Positions 43,889-53,209 are shown, counted from the first letter of the stretch. The stretch is DNA of 64,000 nucleotides from Sphingobium sp. JS3065 (GCF_026427355.1 NZ_CP102665.1:866501-930500); one strand, 5' to 3'. Numbers and translations: made by a program. Notes: generated from the letters alone by a model not told the origin.

Positions 43889-44860
43889 ATGGGCGGGATC
43901 GGCATATTGGTCATCAATCTGGGCACGCCGGACGGGCCGGACCCGGCGTCGGTACGGCGTTATCTGGCCGAATTCCTGTCCGATCCGCGGGTGGTGGAAA
44001 TCCCGCAACTGATCTGGCAGCCGATATTGCGCGGCCCGATCCTGCTGACCCGGCCCAGGAAATCCGCCCATGCCTATCGTCAGGTGTGGATGGAGGAGGG
44101 GTCTCCGCTCGCCGTCTACACCCGCGACGCGGCGCGGGGGTTGCAGGAAAGGCTGGGGCCTGCCGCGATGGTCGATTGGGCGATGCGCTATGGCAATCCC
44201 TCCATCGGCTCGCGGCTGGCGGCGATGATCGGGGCGGGGTGCGACCGCATCCTGCTGGCGCCGCTCTATCCCCAATATTGCGCGGCGACGACGGCCACCG
44301 CGCTGGACGCCGCCTATGCGGCGCTGGCGAAGATGCGGGCGCAACCGGCCATCCGCACCCTGCCGCCCTATTACGCCGATCCGGATTATATCGAGGCCCT
44401 GCGCGCATCGACGCAGGCGCAACTGGCCGCGCTGGATTTCGCGCCGGACCTGCTGATCGCCAGCTTCCACGGCATGCCGGAGCGGACGCGGCAATTGGGC
44501 GATCCCTATCGCGACCAGTGCGTGGAGAGCGCCCGTCTGCTGGGACAGGCGCTGGGGCGGGAGGTCCGGGTCACGTTTCAATCGCGCTTCGGCCCTGCGA
44601 AATGGCTTGGCCCGGCGACCGATGCGGTGTTGCGCCAGCTCCCGTCCGAAGATGTCCGGAATGTTGCTGTCCTGACTCCCGGCTTTTCGGCGGATTGCCT
44701 GGAAACGCTAGAGGAAATCGCCATTCGCGGCAAAGAGGAATTTATCTCTTCCGGTGGTAATAATTTTGTCCATTTGAGTTGTTTGAACGCTTCTCCGGAC
44801 GCTATGAATCTATATGAGAATCTGGCCCGTCGCGAACTGGCCGGCTGGTTGGAGAGGTGA
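43889..44860 (+). CDS. hemH: Ferrochelatase
   Basis: Inserts Fe2+ into protoporphyrin IX, the last step of heme synthesis. The 323-residue protein starts GIGILVINLGTPDGP, and the family signature is SFHGMPERTRQLGDPY with the catalytic His. LETLEEIA carries the conserved Glu, and FVHLSCLNAS is the C-terminal landmark. ATG at 43889 has GGAAGG 9 bp upstream; an ATG at 43880 overlaps the previous stop but has no spacing for an SD. It is probably co-transcribed with the upstream dehydrogenase gene. Confidence 0.96.
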   Translation: MGGIGILVINLGTPDGPDPASVRRYLAEFLSDPRVVEIPQLIWQPILRGPILLTRPRKSAHAYRQVWMEEGSPLAVYTRDAARGLQERLGPAAMVDWAMRYGNPSIGSRLAAMIGAGCDRILLAPLYPQYCAATTATALDAAYAALAKMRAQPAIRTLPPYYADPDYIEALRASTQAQLAALDFAPDLLIASFHGMPERTRQLGDPYRDQCVESARLLGQALGREVRVTFQSRFGPAKWLGPATDAVLRQLPSEDVRNVAVLTPGFSADCLETLEEIAIRGKEEFISSGGNNFVHLSCLNASPDAMNLYENLARRELAGWLER

Positions 44861-44893
44861 GTTTCGTCCAGTTTTTTCTTGAGGAGAGCCACA

Positions 44894-45616
44894 ATGAGCA
44901 AAGTTGCAGTCGTCACGGGCGGAACACGTGGTATTGGCGAGGCGATCAGCCTGGCGCTCAAGGAAATGGGGTTCACGGTCGCCGCCAACTATGGGGGCAA
45001 CGACGCCAAGGCCCAGGCCTTTTCCGACAAGACCGGAATCGCATCCTTCAAATGGGATGTGGGCGATCATCAGGCCTGCCTGGACGGGTGCGCGCGGGTG
45101 GCCGAAGCGCTTGGCCCGATCGATGTCGTGGTCAATAATGCCGGCATCACGCGGGACGGCGTGCTGGCGAAGATGAGCTTCGACGACTGGAACGAGGTGA
45201 TGCGCATCAACCTTGGCGGTTGCTTCAACATGGCGAAGGCGACCTTTGAGGGGATGCGCGGGCGCGGCTGGGGCCGTTTCGTCAATATCGGATCGATCAA
45301 CGGGCAGGCGGGCCAATATGGCCAGGTCAACTATGCCGCCGCCAAATCCGGCATCCATGGCTTCACCAAGGCGCTGGCGCAGGAAGGCGCGAAATATGGC
45401 GTCACCGTCAATGCCATCGCGCCCGGCTATATCGATACGGACATGGTCGCGGCCGTTCCCCCGGCGGTGCTGGAAAAGATCGTCGCCAAGATTCCGGTCG
45501 GCCGCCTGGGCCATGCCGATGAAATCGCGCGCGGCGTCGCCTTCTTTTGCAGCGAGGATGGCGGTTTCGTGACCGGCAGCACGCTGTCGATCAATGGCGG
45601 GCAGCATATGTACTGA
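44894..45616 (+). CDS. phaB: Acetoacetyl-CoA reductase (PhaB-type SDR)
   Basis: A 240-residue short-chain dehydrogenase that makes (R)-3-hydroxybutyryl-CoA from acetoacetyl-CoA, the PHB precursor. Cofactor motif TGGTRGIGEAI; NNAGITRDG; catalytic Ser in FVNIGSINGQAGQYGQ and Tyr-Lys in NYAAAKSG. The GFTKALAQEGAKYGVTVNAIAPGYI run fits PhaB more than FabG. GAGGAGAGCC precedes the ATG at 44894. phaC and phaA are not beside it. The stop overlaps the start of the ribbon-helix-helix gene (TGATG). Confidence 0.9.
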   Translation: MSKVAVVTGGTRGIGEAISLALKEMGFTVAANYGGNDAKAQAFSDKTGIASFKWDVGDHQACLDGCARVAEALGPIDVVVNNAGITRDGVLAKMSFDDWNEVMRINLGGCFNMAKATFEGMRGRGWGRFVNIGSINGQAGQYGQVNYAAAKSGIHGFTKALAQEGAKYGVTVNAIAPGYIDTDMVAAVPPAVLEKIVAKIPVGRLGHADEIARGVAFFCSEDGGFVTGSTLSINGGQHMY

Positions 45617-45888
45617 TGGAAGGGGCGACCGACCCTGAGGATGAGGCGTCGGCGCCCTCGCCCTTCGCGCCGCCGGTCAAGCGCAGCGTGACCATTGCGG
45701 GCCATCAGACCGCCATCAGTCTGGAACCGATATTCTGGGAAGCCCTCCGCGCCGCCGCCGCGCGCGTGGGCTTGCCCGTCAATGCGCTGATCGCGCGCAT
45801 CGACGTGGCGCGCATGGCGGCGGCGACGCCCCCCAATCTGGCGAGCGCGATCAGATGCTGGCTTTTCAGGGATATTATGCGGCCATAA
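45616..45888 (+). CDS. Ribbon-helix-helix domain protein
   Basis: A 90-residue protein. After an acidic/proline N-terminus (TDPEDEASAP) comes KRSVTIAGHQTAISLEPIFWEALRAAAARVGLPVNALIARID, split here as the ribbon (KRSVTIAGHQTAISLE) and two helices. This is the RHH_4-type domain common in alphaproteobacteria. It starts within the stop of phaB, so the two are translationally coupled. It may be a regulator, possibly of the PHB step; this is inferred from position. Confidence 0.85.
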   Translation: MEGATDPEDEASAPSPFAPPVKRSVTIAGHQTAISLEPIFWEALRAAAARVGLPVNALIARIDVARMAAATPPNLASAIRCWLFRDIMRP

Positions 45889-45896
45889 AACAATAA

Positions 45897-45942
45897 TTAT
45901 TCGCAATAGCATTGACTCTGCGAACCAGTCGCAATAGCAGGC
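45897..45942 (+). promoter_or_regulatory. Putative iron-responsive operator of the TonB receptor
   Basis: Contains ATTCGCAATAGCATTGAC and the dyad TGCGA-ACCAG-TCGCA at 45919-45933, followed by another TCGCAATAGC. Related half-sites (TTGCAAT, TTCGC, TCGCA) occur upstream of tonB (48484-48505) and the PepSY operon (53249-53275). Fur-type control is inferred. Confidence 0.45.
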
Positions 45943-45974
45943 GCCCCTGAGTTATAAAAAAGGGGATCTGTTTC

Positions 45975-48368
45975 ATGTCCAAAGCACTGTCACGACCATC
46001 CTTCCTGGCGCTGAGCTGCGTCGGCGCGATGGCGTTCGCCTCCGGCGTGCAGGCGCAGGAGGGTGCGCAGGGCGCCAAGCTGGGCGGAATGACGGTCACC
46101 GACACGGCGATCGACGAATCGCCGATCAAGGTCGAGAAGGCCGAGTCGCCCAAATATACCCGCCCGCTGCTCGACACGCCGCAGACCATCACGGTGATCA
46201 ACAAGGAAACGATCCAGCAGCAGAACCTGCTGACGTTGCGTGACGTGCTGTCGACTGTGCCCGGCATCACCTTCGGCGCGGGCGAGGGCGGCTTCGGCTA
46301 TGGCGACCGCATCATCCTGCGCGGCCAGGACGCGAAGAACGACGTCACGGTCGATGGCGTGCGCTCCGGTGCGTTCCTGAACCGCAACGAAGTCTATAAT
46401 ATCGAACAGGTCGAGGTCACCAACGGCGCCAATTCGGTCATGAACGGCGGCGGATCGGTCGCCGGAACGATCAATCTGGTGACGAAGCGCCCCCTGGCCG
46501 ACGACCGGACGATCCTGAACGCGGGCATCGGCACCGACAATTATTATCGCGCCACCGTCGACGCCAACAAGCGCGTCAATGATCTGGTCGCGGTGCGCCT
46601 GAACGCCGTCTATCACCGCAACGACGTGCCGGGCCGCGATGTCGAGGATTATGAGCGCTGGGGCATCGCGCCCGCCGTCACCTTCGGCATTGACGGGCCG
46701 ACCAGCCTGACGGTTCAGGGCGAATATCTGGATGACAAGGCGATGCCGCAATATGGCGTCCGCTACTATCCCGATCAGGGCGGCATCCTGGATGAGTTCG
46801 ACCGCGAGGGCTATTATGGGTTCGCCAATATCGACCGGCAGGACAGCAAGACGAAGTCGTTACAGGCGATTTTTTCCCATGCGTTCAGCGACACGCTGAA
46901 AATCCGCAACCTGACGCGGTATGAGAATATAAGCCAGCATACCGTCACGAGCCAACCCAATGGCGACTTCTGCCTCTCCACGGGGGTCCAGCCCAGCGGA
47001 GCGGCCTGTCTTGCGACCGTGCCCCCCGGCTATTTCATGCCGAACCGGGGCAATGGCCGGGGCAATACGCGCTTCATCAAGAATGAGACCGCCTATACGC
47101 AATTCGACCTCAGCGCCGATTTCGACACCGGCGGCGTCGGCCATACGCTGGTGCTCGGCGCATCGGCGCTCTGGGAAAAATACAACCAGTTGAACGGCAA
47201 CATCATCCGCAACGCGGACGGTTCCAATCCGTTCGCAACCGCCTATCCGCTGGTGAACATTTCCAATCCGGGCGAATTCATCACTGGCCCGGCTGGCTTC
47301 ACCTATGGCCGCAACATCTATGAAGGGCCGATCAACTTCATCCGGTCCGGCCGTAATCTGGGCGAGCAGACCAGCTATGCCGCTTATCTTTTCGACACGC
47401 TGAAATTCGCCGACTGGTTCGAGATCAACGGCGGTCTGCGGTATGAAAAGGCCAAGGGCTGGAACCGGAACGTCACTTATGACGCTACGGCCGGCTCCGC
47501 CACGCTCGGCGATCCGACCGGCGTATCGGCGGCGACCCGCATCGACGATACGCTCTTCTCCTACCGCGTGGGCGCGGTGGTGAAGCCGACGCAGGCCACC
47601 AGCCTCTATGTCGCCTACGGCAATTCCAAACTGCCCTCCAAGGCGTCGGTCGATGGAAGCTGCACGGTAACCGATGCCGACAACCAGGTCGGCACCTGCT
47701 TCCTAAAGCCGGAAACGACGGAAAATTACGAGATCGGCGCGAAGGCCGAACTGTTCGACCGGCAGTTGCTGCTTTCCGTTTCCCTGTTCCGCAACGACCG
47801 GAACCAGATCAAGCTCGCCTCGGGGGATCCCACGGTGCCCAACCAGGTGCTGGACGGCAAGCAGCGGGTGGAGGGCTTCTCCTTCGGCGCGTCGGGCAAC
47901 ATCACCCCGAACTGGACGATATCGGCCAACTACATGTATCTGAAGGCGAAGATCCGGCAGGGCGTCTCCGACTTCTGCCTGGCCAATCCGGGTCAGGGCG
48001 GTTGCACCAACACGCCCACCGATCCCGATCCCACGGCCCGCACGCTGCTGCCCAACACGCCGAAGCATTCCGGCAGCCTGTTCACCACCTACCGCTTCGA
48101 CTTCGGGTTGGAACTGGGTTACGGCATCACCTACCAGGGCAGCTTCCAGCTCAACCCCACGGCGGCGGCGATCTACAGCGTGCCCAGCTACACCATCCAC
48201 CGCTTCATGGCCTCCTATCCGATCACGGAGAATCTGAAGGCGCAGGTGAACGTCCAGAATTTCACGAACGAGAAATATGTGACGACGGTACGCAACAATC
48301 TGAACAACAGTTGGGCGCAGCCGGCCCCGACGCGGTCGGCGGTGTTCAGCCTCAACTATCAGTTCTGA
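45975..48368 (+). CDS. TonB-dependent siderophore receptor (Fiu/catecholate type)
   Basis: A 797-residue receptor with signal peptide ending ASGVQA. Plug: LDTPQTITVINKETI, LLTLRDVLSTVPGITFGAGEGG, RIILRGQDAKNDVTVDGVR and EVTNGANSVMNGGGSVAGTINLV. This is the Fiu/FhuE-type siderophore receptor pattern. The barrel ends with SAVFSLNYQF. AAAGGGGATCTG precedes the ATG. Its neighbours are tonB and piuC downstream and a facing PepSY/ApbE operon, so it is the outer-membrane entry point of an iron-chelate uptake system. Confidence 0.95.
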   Translation: MSKALSRPSFLALSCVGAMAFASGVQAQEGAQGAKLGGMTVTDTAIDESPIKVEKAESPKYTRPLLDTPQTITVINKETIQQQNLLTLRDVLSTVPGITFGAGEGGFGYGDRIILRGQDAKNDVTVDGVRSGAFLNRNEVYNIEQVEVTNGANSVMNGGGSVAGTINLVTKRPLADDRTILNAGIGTDNYYRATVDANKRVNDLVAVRLNAVYHRNDVPGRDVEDYERWGIAPAVTFGIDGPTSLTVQGEYLDDKAMPQYGVRYYPDQGGILDEFDREGYYGFANIDRQDSKTKSLQAIFSHAFSDTLKIRNLTRYENISQHTVTSQPNGDFCLSTGVQPSGAACLATVPPGYFMPNRGNGRGNTRFIKNETAYTQFDLSADFDTGGVGHTLVLGASALWEKYNQLNGNIIRNADGSNPFATAYPLVNISNPGEFITGPAGFTYGRNIYEGPINFIRSGRNLGEQTSYAAYLFDTLKFADWFEINGGLRYEKAKGWNRNVTYDATAGSATLGDPTGVSAATRIDDTLFSYRVGAVVKPTQATSLYVAYGNSKLPSKASVDGSCTVTDADNQVGTCFLKPETTENYEIGAKAELFDRQLLLSVSLFRNDRNQIKLASGDPTVPNQVLDGKQRVEGFSFGASGNITPNWTISANYMYLKAKIRQGVSDFCLANPGQGGCTNTPTDPDPTARTLLPNTPKHSGSLFTTYRFDFGLELGYGITYQGSFQLNPTAAAIYSVPSYTIHRFMASYPITENLKAQVNVQNFTNEKYVTTVRNNLNNSWAQPAPTRSAVFSLNYQF

Positions 48369-48380
48369 CCCATATTCCTC

Positions 48381-48407
48381 CCCCCGGCATTCGTCCCTTG
48401 CCGGGGG
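48381..48407. terminator. GC-rich hairpin after the siderophore receptor
   Basis: CCCCCGGCA (48381-48389) pairs perfectly with TGCCGGGGG (48399-48407) over a 9-base loop, 12 bp after the receptor stop. There is no U-run, so it may be an attenuating or mRNA-stabilising hairpin rather than a strong terminator. Confidence 0.5.
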
Positions 48408-48483
48408 AAACGGGCGGGCGGCGATGCACTCCTCTCCTCCTCGGGTCGCCGCCCGTCCGGTCCCTTTTAAAGATGCGATTGAG

Positions 48484-48505
48484 TTGCAATAGGATTCGCG
48501 TTATG
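48484..48505 (+). promoter_or_regulatory. Putative iron-responsive motif before tonB
   Basis: TTGCAAT-AGGA-TTCGCGTTATG. The 11-mer TTCGCGTTATG recurs on the other strand before the PepSY operon at 53249-53259, with TTGCAAT again 5' of it. The match is in the same relative position, just upstream of the start codon. Confidence 0.45.
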
Positions 48506-48542
48506 GGGCCTCTCGCCCGCAGGGCCGCAAAGGGGATCAGGC

Positions 48543-49307
48543 ATGCTTCGCGTAGCGGATAGATTTGTGGAAGAGGCGGCGGACGACCCGTTCGTCTCGT
48601 CTCCCGTCGCCCTGCCTTCCAGGCCCATCGCGCCCCCCCCATTCGACGCTGCTCCCGCTCGCTATGGCGCGCGGCGTGGGCTGAACTACCCGGCCGTCCT
48701 TGTCATCGTCCTGCTTCACGCTGTTCTTATCACGGCGCTGGTTCAGGCCCGGCATCATGTTCAGCGGGCGCGGGAAGCGCGCTTGTCGGTCGTGAACCTG
48801 ATGCCGCCGCCGCCTCCGCCGCCATCTGCGGAGGAGCCTCCGCCCCCGCCCCAAACCAAGATCGTCGCGCCGCCGCCCCTGGTGCAAGTGCCCTTGCCGC
48901 CCATATCGACCGTGGCGACCACGCCGGATATCGTGCCTCCAGCACCGCCCGCTCCCCCCGTCGCGGTTTCCGCGCCGCCCGCGCCCGCGGCGGCGGCCAT
49001 GGGTTCCAGCGTCGTCCAGGGCGGCGATCTGGGCGCGCAGATGGTCGCGGGCAAGCCGCCCCGCTATCCGGTCGAGAGCCGTCGCAAGCGTGAGCAGGGG
49101 ACGGTCGTCCTGGCGCTGACGCTGGGCGTGGATGGCGCGGTGGAGAGCCTGTCCATCGCCCAGAGCAGCGGTTTTCCACGGCTGGACAATGCCGCACGCG
49201 ACGCGGTGCGCGGTTGGCGGTGGAAGCCCGTGATGCGCGACGGCCAGGCGGTTCGGGTCAAGGGCGTGGTCGAAATTCCCTTCATTCTGCGCAGCGGGAC
49301 GGAGTGA
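48543..49307 (+). CDS. tonB: Energy transducer TonB
   Basis: A 254-residue TonB. A cytoplasmic N-terminus of about 48 residues precedes one membrane helix ([19 protein letters not shown]). A proline-rich periplasmic spacer follows ([17 protein letters not shown]). The C-terminal domain of about 90 residues is [34 protein letters not shown] with the ending [21 protein letters not shown]. It couples the proton gradient to the adjacent receptor. AAAGGGGATCAGGC precedes the ATG. exbB/exbD are not in the window. The longer N-terminus is somewhat unusual. Confidence 0.93.
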   Translation: MLRVADRFVEEAADDPFVSSPVALPSRPIAPPPFDAAPARYGARRGLNYPAVLVIVLLHAVLITALVQARHHVQRAREARLSVVNLMPPPPPPPSAEEPPPPPQTKIVAPPPLVQVPLPPISTVATTPDIVPPAPPAPPVAVSAPPAPAAAAMGSSVVQGGDLGAQMVAGKPPRYPVESRRKREQGTVVLALTLGVDGAVESLSIAQSSGFPRLDNAARDAVRGWRWKPVMRDGQAVRVKGVVEIPFILRSGTE

Positions 49308-49335
49308 GCGGCATGACCTGTTTGCATTTATCGGC

Positions 49336-50019
49336 ATGCTGACCGTCATTCCCGAACTGCTGGATGCCGATAGCGTGCGGCGCGTGCGCGGGCTGATCGA
49401 TGCGGCGCAGTGGGTCGACGGCAATGTCACGTCCGGGTACCAGTCGGCCCTGGCCAAGCGCAACCTGCAATTGCCCGAAGATTGCGCGGAGGCGCGGCAG
49501 GCGGGGCAGGTCGTGCTGGATGCGTTGGGCCGGTCGCCCCTCTTCATCGCCGCCGCCCTGCCGCTCAAGATATTTCCGCCGCTGTTCAACAGCTATGCGG
49601 GCGGGCAGGCATTCGGCACCCATGTCGACAATGCGGTGCGGATTCAGGCCGGGACCGGCTTTCGCGTGCGGTCGGACCTGTCGATCACCATCTTTCTGGA
49701 GGAGCCGGAAAGCTATGATGGCGGCGAACTGACGGTCGAAACCAATTTCGGCGTGCAGCGGGTGAAGCTGGCCGCGGGGCATGCGGTGCTCTATCCGTCA
49801 TCCTCGCTGCACCGGGTGGAGCCGGTGACGCAAGGGCGGCGGGTGGCGAGCTTCTTCTGGCTCCAGTCGATGGTGCGGGACGATGCGGCGCGGCAGATGC
49901 TGTTCGACCTCGACAGCAGCGTTCAGGCGCTGGCGGGCGATCTGGGGCATGACCATGCGCAGGTCATCCGGCTGACCGGCGTATATCATAATTTGTTGCG
50001 GCGGTGGGCCGACGCCTGA
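49336..50019 (+). CDS. piuC: Fe(II)/2-oxoglutarate dioxygenase (PiuC/PKHD type)
   Basis: A 227-residue PKHD-type hydroxylase of the YbiX/PiuC family. Iron ligands are His and Asp in GTHVDNAVR and His in [10 protein letters not shown]; the 2-oxoglutarate arginine is in [10 protein letters not shown]-terminal [17 protein letters not shown] and C-terminal [12 protein letters not shown] are family signatures. In pseudomonads piuC sits beside a siderophore receptor and PepSY protein, and the same company is found here. It is 28 bp downstream of tonB. The substrate is thought to be iron-related but is not known. Confidence 0.94.
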   Translation: MLTVIPELLDADSVRRVRGLIDAAQWVDGNVTSGYQSALAKRNLQLPEDCAEARQAGQVVLDALGRSPLFIAAALPLKIFPPLFNSYAGGQAFGTHVDNAVRIQAGTGFRVRSDLSITIFLEEPESYDGGELTVETNFGVQRVKLAAGHAVLYPSSSLHRVEPVTQGRRVASFFWLQSMVRDDAARQMLFDLDSSVQALAGDLGHDHAQVIRLTGVYHNLLRRWADA

Positions 50020-50075
50020 TTGCGATAAGGGGCGGTCGGGCGGCGGAAAGCTGTGATGGGGCAGGTGGTCAATAA

Positions 50076-50171
50076 CGGACATTAGATATCCGTTCGCCCT
50101 GAGCGAAGTCGAAGGGCTCTGCTGAGCGGAGGCGAAGCATGGAAGCCTCGCTCCGCTCTCCACCCAAATCG
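50076..50171. repeat. Dispersed extragenic palindromic element, copy 3 (partial, inverted)
   Basis: The reverse complement is identical over about 80 bp to the right half of copy 1 (GCTTCGCCTCCGCTCAGCAG...AACGGATATCTAATGTCCG). It carries the CTCTCCACCCAAATCG tail. It lies between the convergent piuC and apbE genes. Confidence 0.75.
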
Positions 50172-50172
50172 C

Positions 50173-51135
50173 TCAATCCAGCATCGCCGCCAGCGCGGGC
50201 GTCATATATTCCTGGCCGCCTGTTGCCGTCCGCCGGATCAGGCATGCGGCGATGCCGTGGCGGGTGGCGAGGGCCATGCCGCGTTCGTGGCCCAGGACGG
50301 TAATCGCGGTGGCCCAGGCGTCGGCCAGCATGGCGCTTTCGTGGAACAGGGTGACGGAAGCCACGTCATTGGCGATCGGCGCGCCGGTGGCCGGGTCCAT
50401 GCTGTGGGAGAGGCGCTTGCCGCCTTCCTCGCGGAAGCGGCGATAGTCGCCGGAGGTGGCGACCGACAGGCCGCAGAGCGCGATGCGCAGCGTGGGGAGC
50501 GGCAGGCCCGGAGGGGCCTCCACATCGACCCACCAGGGCTGGAGGTCGGGCTTGACCCCCTGTCCCCGCAATTCGCCGCCAATCTCTATCAGGAAATGCG
50601 CCGCGCCGAGCCCTTGCAGGGCCGCCGCCACGGCGTCCACCGCAAAGCCCTTGGCGATGCCGGAAAAGTCCAGCGTCACGTCGGCGGTGCGGCGGGCGCG
50701 GTCGCCTTCGACCTCTATGGCGGTCCAGGGCGAGGGGTGGCTGGGCGTAGCGGACAGGCCGGTTAGGCCGTCCGGGCCGAAGCCCCACATGGCGACGACG
50801 CGGCCTATCGCCGGATCGAACGCTCCGTCCGACAGCCGCGCCATGTCCAGGCCCGCGCGCAGCACCGTCAGCATGTCGGCGGGGAGCGGCATCCACTGGC
50901 CGACCGGCGTCCGATTGAAGCGGCTGATGGCGGATTCCGGCTCCCAGTTGCTCATTTGCCCGATGGTCCGCGCGAGCACCGCTTCGATCGCGGCGGCGGT
51001 GTCAGGGGGGGCGTCGACGACACGGGCCGACCATGTGGTTCCCATGGTCGGCCCACCGAAACTGGAAATCGTCCCCCGCCGGTCCATCCCCTCGAACAGG
51101 TCGGGCGACAGACCGGGTGGAATGGCGATGCGCAT
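50173..51135 (-). CDS. apbE: FAD:protein FMN transferase (ApbE)
   Basis: A 320-residue flavin transferase that hydrolyses FAD and attaches FMN covalently to Thr/Ser in target proteins. GGPTMGTTWSARV is the N-terminal motif; LDFSGIAKGFAVDAVAAAL and LIEIGGELRGQG bind FAD; SHSMDPATGAPI and SAMLADAWATAITVLG carry Mg-site residues. No lipobox or signal is clear, so its localisation is uncertain. It is the last gene of the operon that also encodes the DUF2271 target protein (with a DGVSGAT motif). It starts 9 bp after the DUF4198 gene. Confidence 0.95.
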   Translation of the reverse strand: MRIAIPPGLSPDLFEGMDRRGTISSFGGPTMGTTWSARVVDAPPDTAAAIEAVLARTIGQMSNWEPESAISRFNRTPVGQWMPLPADMLTVLRAGLDMARLSDGAFDPAIGRVVAMWGFGPDGLTGLSATPSHPSPWTAIEVEGDRARRTADVTLDFSGIAKGFAVDAVAAALQGLGAAHFLIEIGGELRGQGVKPDLQPWWVDVEAPPGLPLPTLRIALCGLSVATSGDYRRFREEGGKRLSHSMDPATGAPIANDVASVTLFHESAMLADAWATAITVLGHERGMALATRHGIAACLIRRTATGGQEYMTPALAAMLD

Positions 51136-51143
51136 GCTTCGCG

Positions 51144-52016
51144 TCAGGGCGCCAGCACCTCCAGCGTCGTGACATAGGCGGCGCGGCGTTGCGGCGGACC
51201 GGCCGGGCGCGGCGGCGGGGCGGCGCCCTCGGCCGGTTTCGCGCCTTGCTGCGCGGCCGGGCCGCCCTCCCGTCCGCCGCCCAGCGATGCGTTCAGCCAG
51301 TACATGCCCGGCTGCGGCCAGGTGATCGCGACCTTGCCATCCTTGTCGGCTACCAGGTCCATCTGGTTCAGCGCGTCGCGATAGCGGATGCCGCCGGGGA
51401 CGACCGTCACCTTCAGCCCGGCCGCGGGCTTGCCGTCCAACAGGAACTGGAACGTCGCCGCCTCGCCCGACACAAGATCGTTGGGATGCGTCACCGGCAC
51501 CAATTCTATCCCCACTCCGGTCGGCTTGAACAGGTTGTTCGTCGGCGCGCCCAGGGTCACGAAAATCTCGTTGCGGTTGGACGTTTCGGCGGTTCGCACG
51601 TCGGTCGCGCCGGCTGGGACGATGCTGGCCAGCTTGTCCTTGGTGGTGTTGCGCGGCAGGCGCTCCTGCTTGCCGTTCAGCATATAGCTGCCCACGATCC
51701 CGTTCGAAACTGTCGCGATGCGGTAGGTGCCCGGTTTCGTCAGATGGACGTCGAAGGTCGACCGGTAGCGGCCCTTCGCGGCATTCTCAATCTTGCCGGC
51801 CGCGCCGTCCGGCTCGGTCACGACGATATTGTCGGTGCCGATCGGCATATGTTCGAAATAAAATATGTCATTGGAAACGGCGGCATCCACCGTGACCCAG
51901 CTTTCGTCGCCCGAAAGGCTGGTGGACGACGGCAGCATCCATTGCCGGTGCGCCTGCGCGGGAGCCGACGCCATCAGCGCGACCAGCGCGCCTGCGATCA
52001 GAAATTTGGCCTTCAT
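51144..52016 (-). CDS. DUF4198 family periplasmic protein
   Basis: An approximately 290-residue protein with a signal peptide ending APAQA before HRQWMLPSSTSL. It is beta-rich and shows the family pattern (GDESWVTVDAAVSNDIFYFEHMP and a later GVGIELVPVTHPNDLVSGE). A proline/Gln-rich insert follows near the C-terminus. DUF4198 proteins are periplasmic and associated with metal or siderophore transport genes. Start 52016 has GGGGA upstream; 52025 is a possible alternative. It overlaps no gene and lies 16 bp after DUF2271. Confidence 0.85.
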   Translation of the reverse strand: MKAKFLIAGALVALMASAPAQAHRQWMLPSSTSLSGDESWVTVDAAVSNDIFYFEHMPIGTDNIVVTEPDGAAGKIENAAKGRYRSTFDVHLTKPGTYRIATVSNGIVGSYMLNGKQERLPRNTTKDKLASIVPAGATDVRTAETSNRNEIFVTLGAPTNNLFKPTGVGIELVPVTHPNDLVSGEAATFQFLLDGKPAAGLKVTVVPGGIRYRDALNQMDLVADKDGKVAITWPQPGMYWLNASLGGGREGGPAAQQGAKPAEGAAPPPRPAGPPQRRAAYVTTLEVLAP

Positions 52017-52032
52017 ATCATGCATCCCCATT

Positions 52033-52548
52033 TTACTTGCCGACAGTGAAGCTGACGGTTCCCAATTCGCTGCTGCCCTTGGCCGACACCCCGGCATTGG
52101 CGCGCAAGGGCCAGGCGAAGGGCAGTTTCACGATTTCCCGGCCCCCCACTTCGCGCGCGGCCTCCACCACCAGCGTGTAATTGCCGGGGGTCAGTTTTCC
52201 GACGGGCAGGCTGGCCTTTTGCGGGCCTGGCGCGCGGGTCGCGCCCGACACGCCGTCGGCCGGGAAGCGCATCGACCGGCCCGATACCCGCCACCATTGG
52301 CGTATGTCGCGCAGCCATTTCGTGCCTTCGCCCTTGGCCTTGTCGACATCGTACCAGACCGCGAGGGTGCGCGCCGGGGCGCCCTCCTTTTCCAGCCAGA
52401 TCGCCACATAGGGGCGGTGATATTCGGCCACCGACAGGCGCGGCAGGGTGACCGTGACGTCCAGCGTCTGCGCGGTCGCGGGTGTGGCAAGGGCGGTCGC
52501 CGCGCTCAGGATGCCGCCGGTCAGGACGATCTTGTGGCTGATCTGCAT
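52033..52548 (-). CDS. DUF2271 protein with FMN-attachment motif
   Basis: A 171-residue exported protein with a signal peptide ending PATAQ. It contains DVTVTLPRLSVAEYHRPYVAIWLEK and TLAVWYDVDKAKGEGTKWLRDIRQWW (family segments). RFPADGVSGATRAPG includes D-G-V-S-G-A-T, which matches the ApbE flavinylation consensus DxxSGAT, with Thr as FMN acceptor. ApbE is encoded two genes downstream. It is inferred to be a covalently flavinylated periplasmic redox carrier, receiving electrons from the PepSY membrane protein. AAGGAAT precedes the start. Confidence 0.88.
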   Translation of the reverse strand: MQISHKIVLTGGILSAATALATPATAQTLDVTVTLPRLSVAEYHRPYVAIWLEKEGAPARTLAVWYDVDKAKGEGTKWLRDIRQWWRVSGRSMRFPADGVSGATRAPGPQKASLPVGKLTPGNYTLVVEAAREVGGREIVKLPFAWPLRANAGVSAKGSSELGTVSFTVGK

Positions 52549-52564
52549 GAGGTGAGAAAATTCC

Positions 52565-53209
52565 TTAGTGGATGAAGATGATGGCGAGGATCGCCGGAAT
52601 GGCGAGGCCCATGGCGACCAGCGGCCAGGTGGTCGGCCGCTTCCTGGCATGCAGCCAGAGCAGCAGCAGGCCGGTGAGCGCGAAGAGGAAGCAGGCGACG
52701 GCGAAGATGTCGATGAACCATTTCCACACGTCGCCCGCGTTGCGGCCCTTGTGCAGGTCGTTCAGATAGCTGATCCATCCCCGGCTGGTCGCTTCGCTGG
52801 CGACTTCGCCGCTATGCCGGTCGATCGACACCCAGCCGTCGCCGCCCGGACGCGGCAGGGCCAGATAGACCTCGTCCGCCGACCATTCCGCCTCGCCCTT
52901 TCCGCTCTGGCCGATCTGTTTTTCCACCCATGCCGCGATGGGGGCGGGAAGCGGCTTTTTCGCGTCGGGACCGTCATCGGGCGCGACCTGCTTCAGCAAG
53001 GCGGGCGGCAGGGTGGCGGATTTGGTGATCGTCTGCGGCGACCCCTCCACATCGGCGGCATGGTTCAGCGTGATGCCGGTGAAGGCGAACAGCAGCAGGC
53101 CGATCAGGCTGATGGCGGAACTCACCCAATGCCAGGTGTGAAGCTGTTTCAGCCAGAAGGCCTTGGGGCTCTTCTTCTTGTTCGGCTGAGCGCGGACGGG
53201 AGCGTGCAT
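52565..53209 (-). CDS. PepSY-associated membrane protein (PiuB-like, short form)
   Basis: A protein of about 214 residues. Membrane helices: WHWVSSAISLIGLLLFAFTGI near residue 30, one around DIFAVACFLFALTGLLLLW, and LVAMGLAIPAILAIIF at the end. Between them is a periplasmic PepSY-like loop (EWSADEVYLALPRPGGDGWVSIDRHSGEV) and SYLNDLHKGRNAG with a conserved His that could bind heme. It is the first gene of the PepSY-DUF2271-DUF4198-ApbE operon. The start at 53209 is favoured; an ATG at 53251 lies inside the putative operator. It likely passes electrons across the inner membrane. Confidence 0.85.
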   Translation of the reverse strand: MHAPVRAQPNKKKSPKAFWLKQLHTWHWVSSAISLIGLLLFAFTGITLNHAADVEGSPQTITKSATLPPALLKQVAPDDGPDAKKPLPAPIAAWVEKQIGQSGKGEAEWSADEVYLALPRPGGDGWVSIDRHSGEVASEATSRGWISYLNDLHKGRNAGDVWKWFIDIFAVACFLFALTGLLLLWLHARKRPTTWPLVAMGLAIPAILAIIFIH

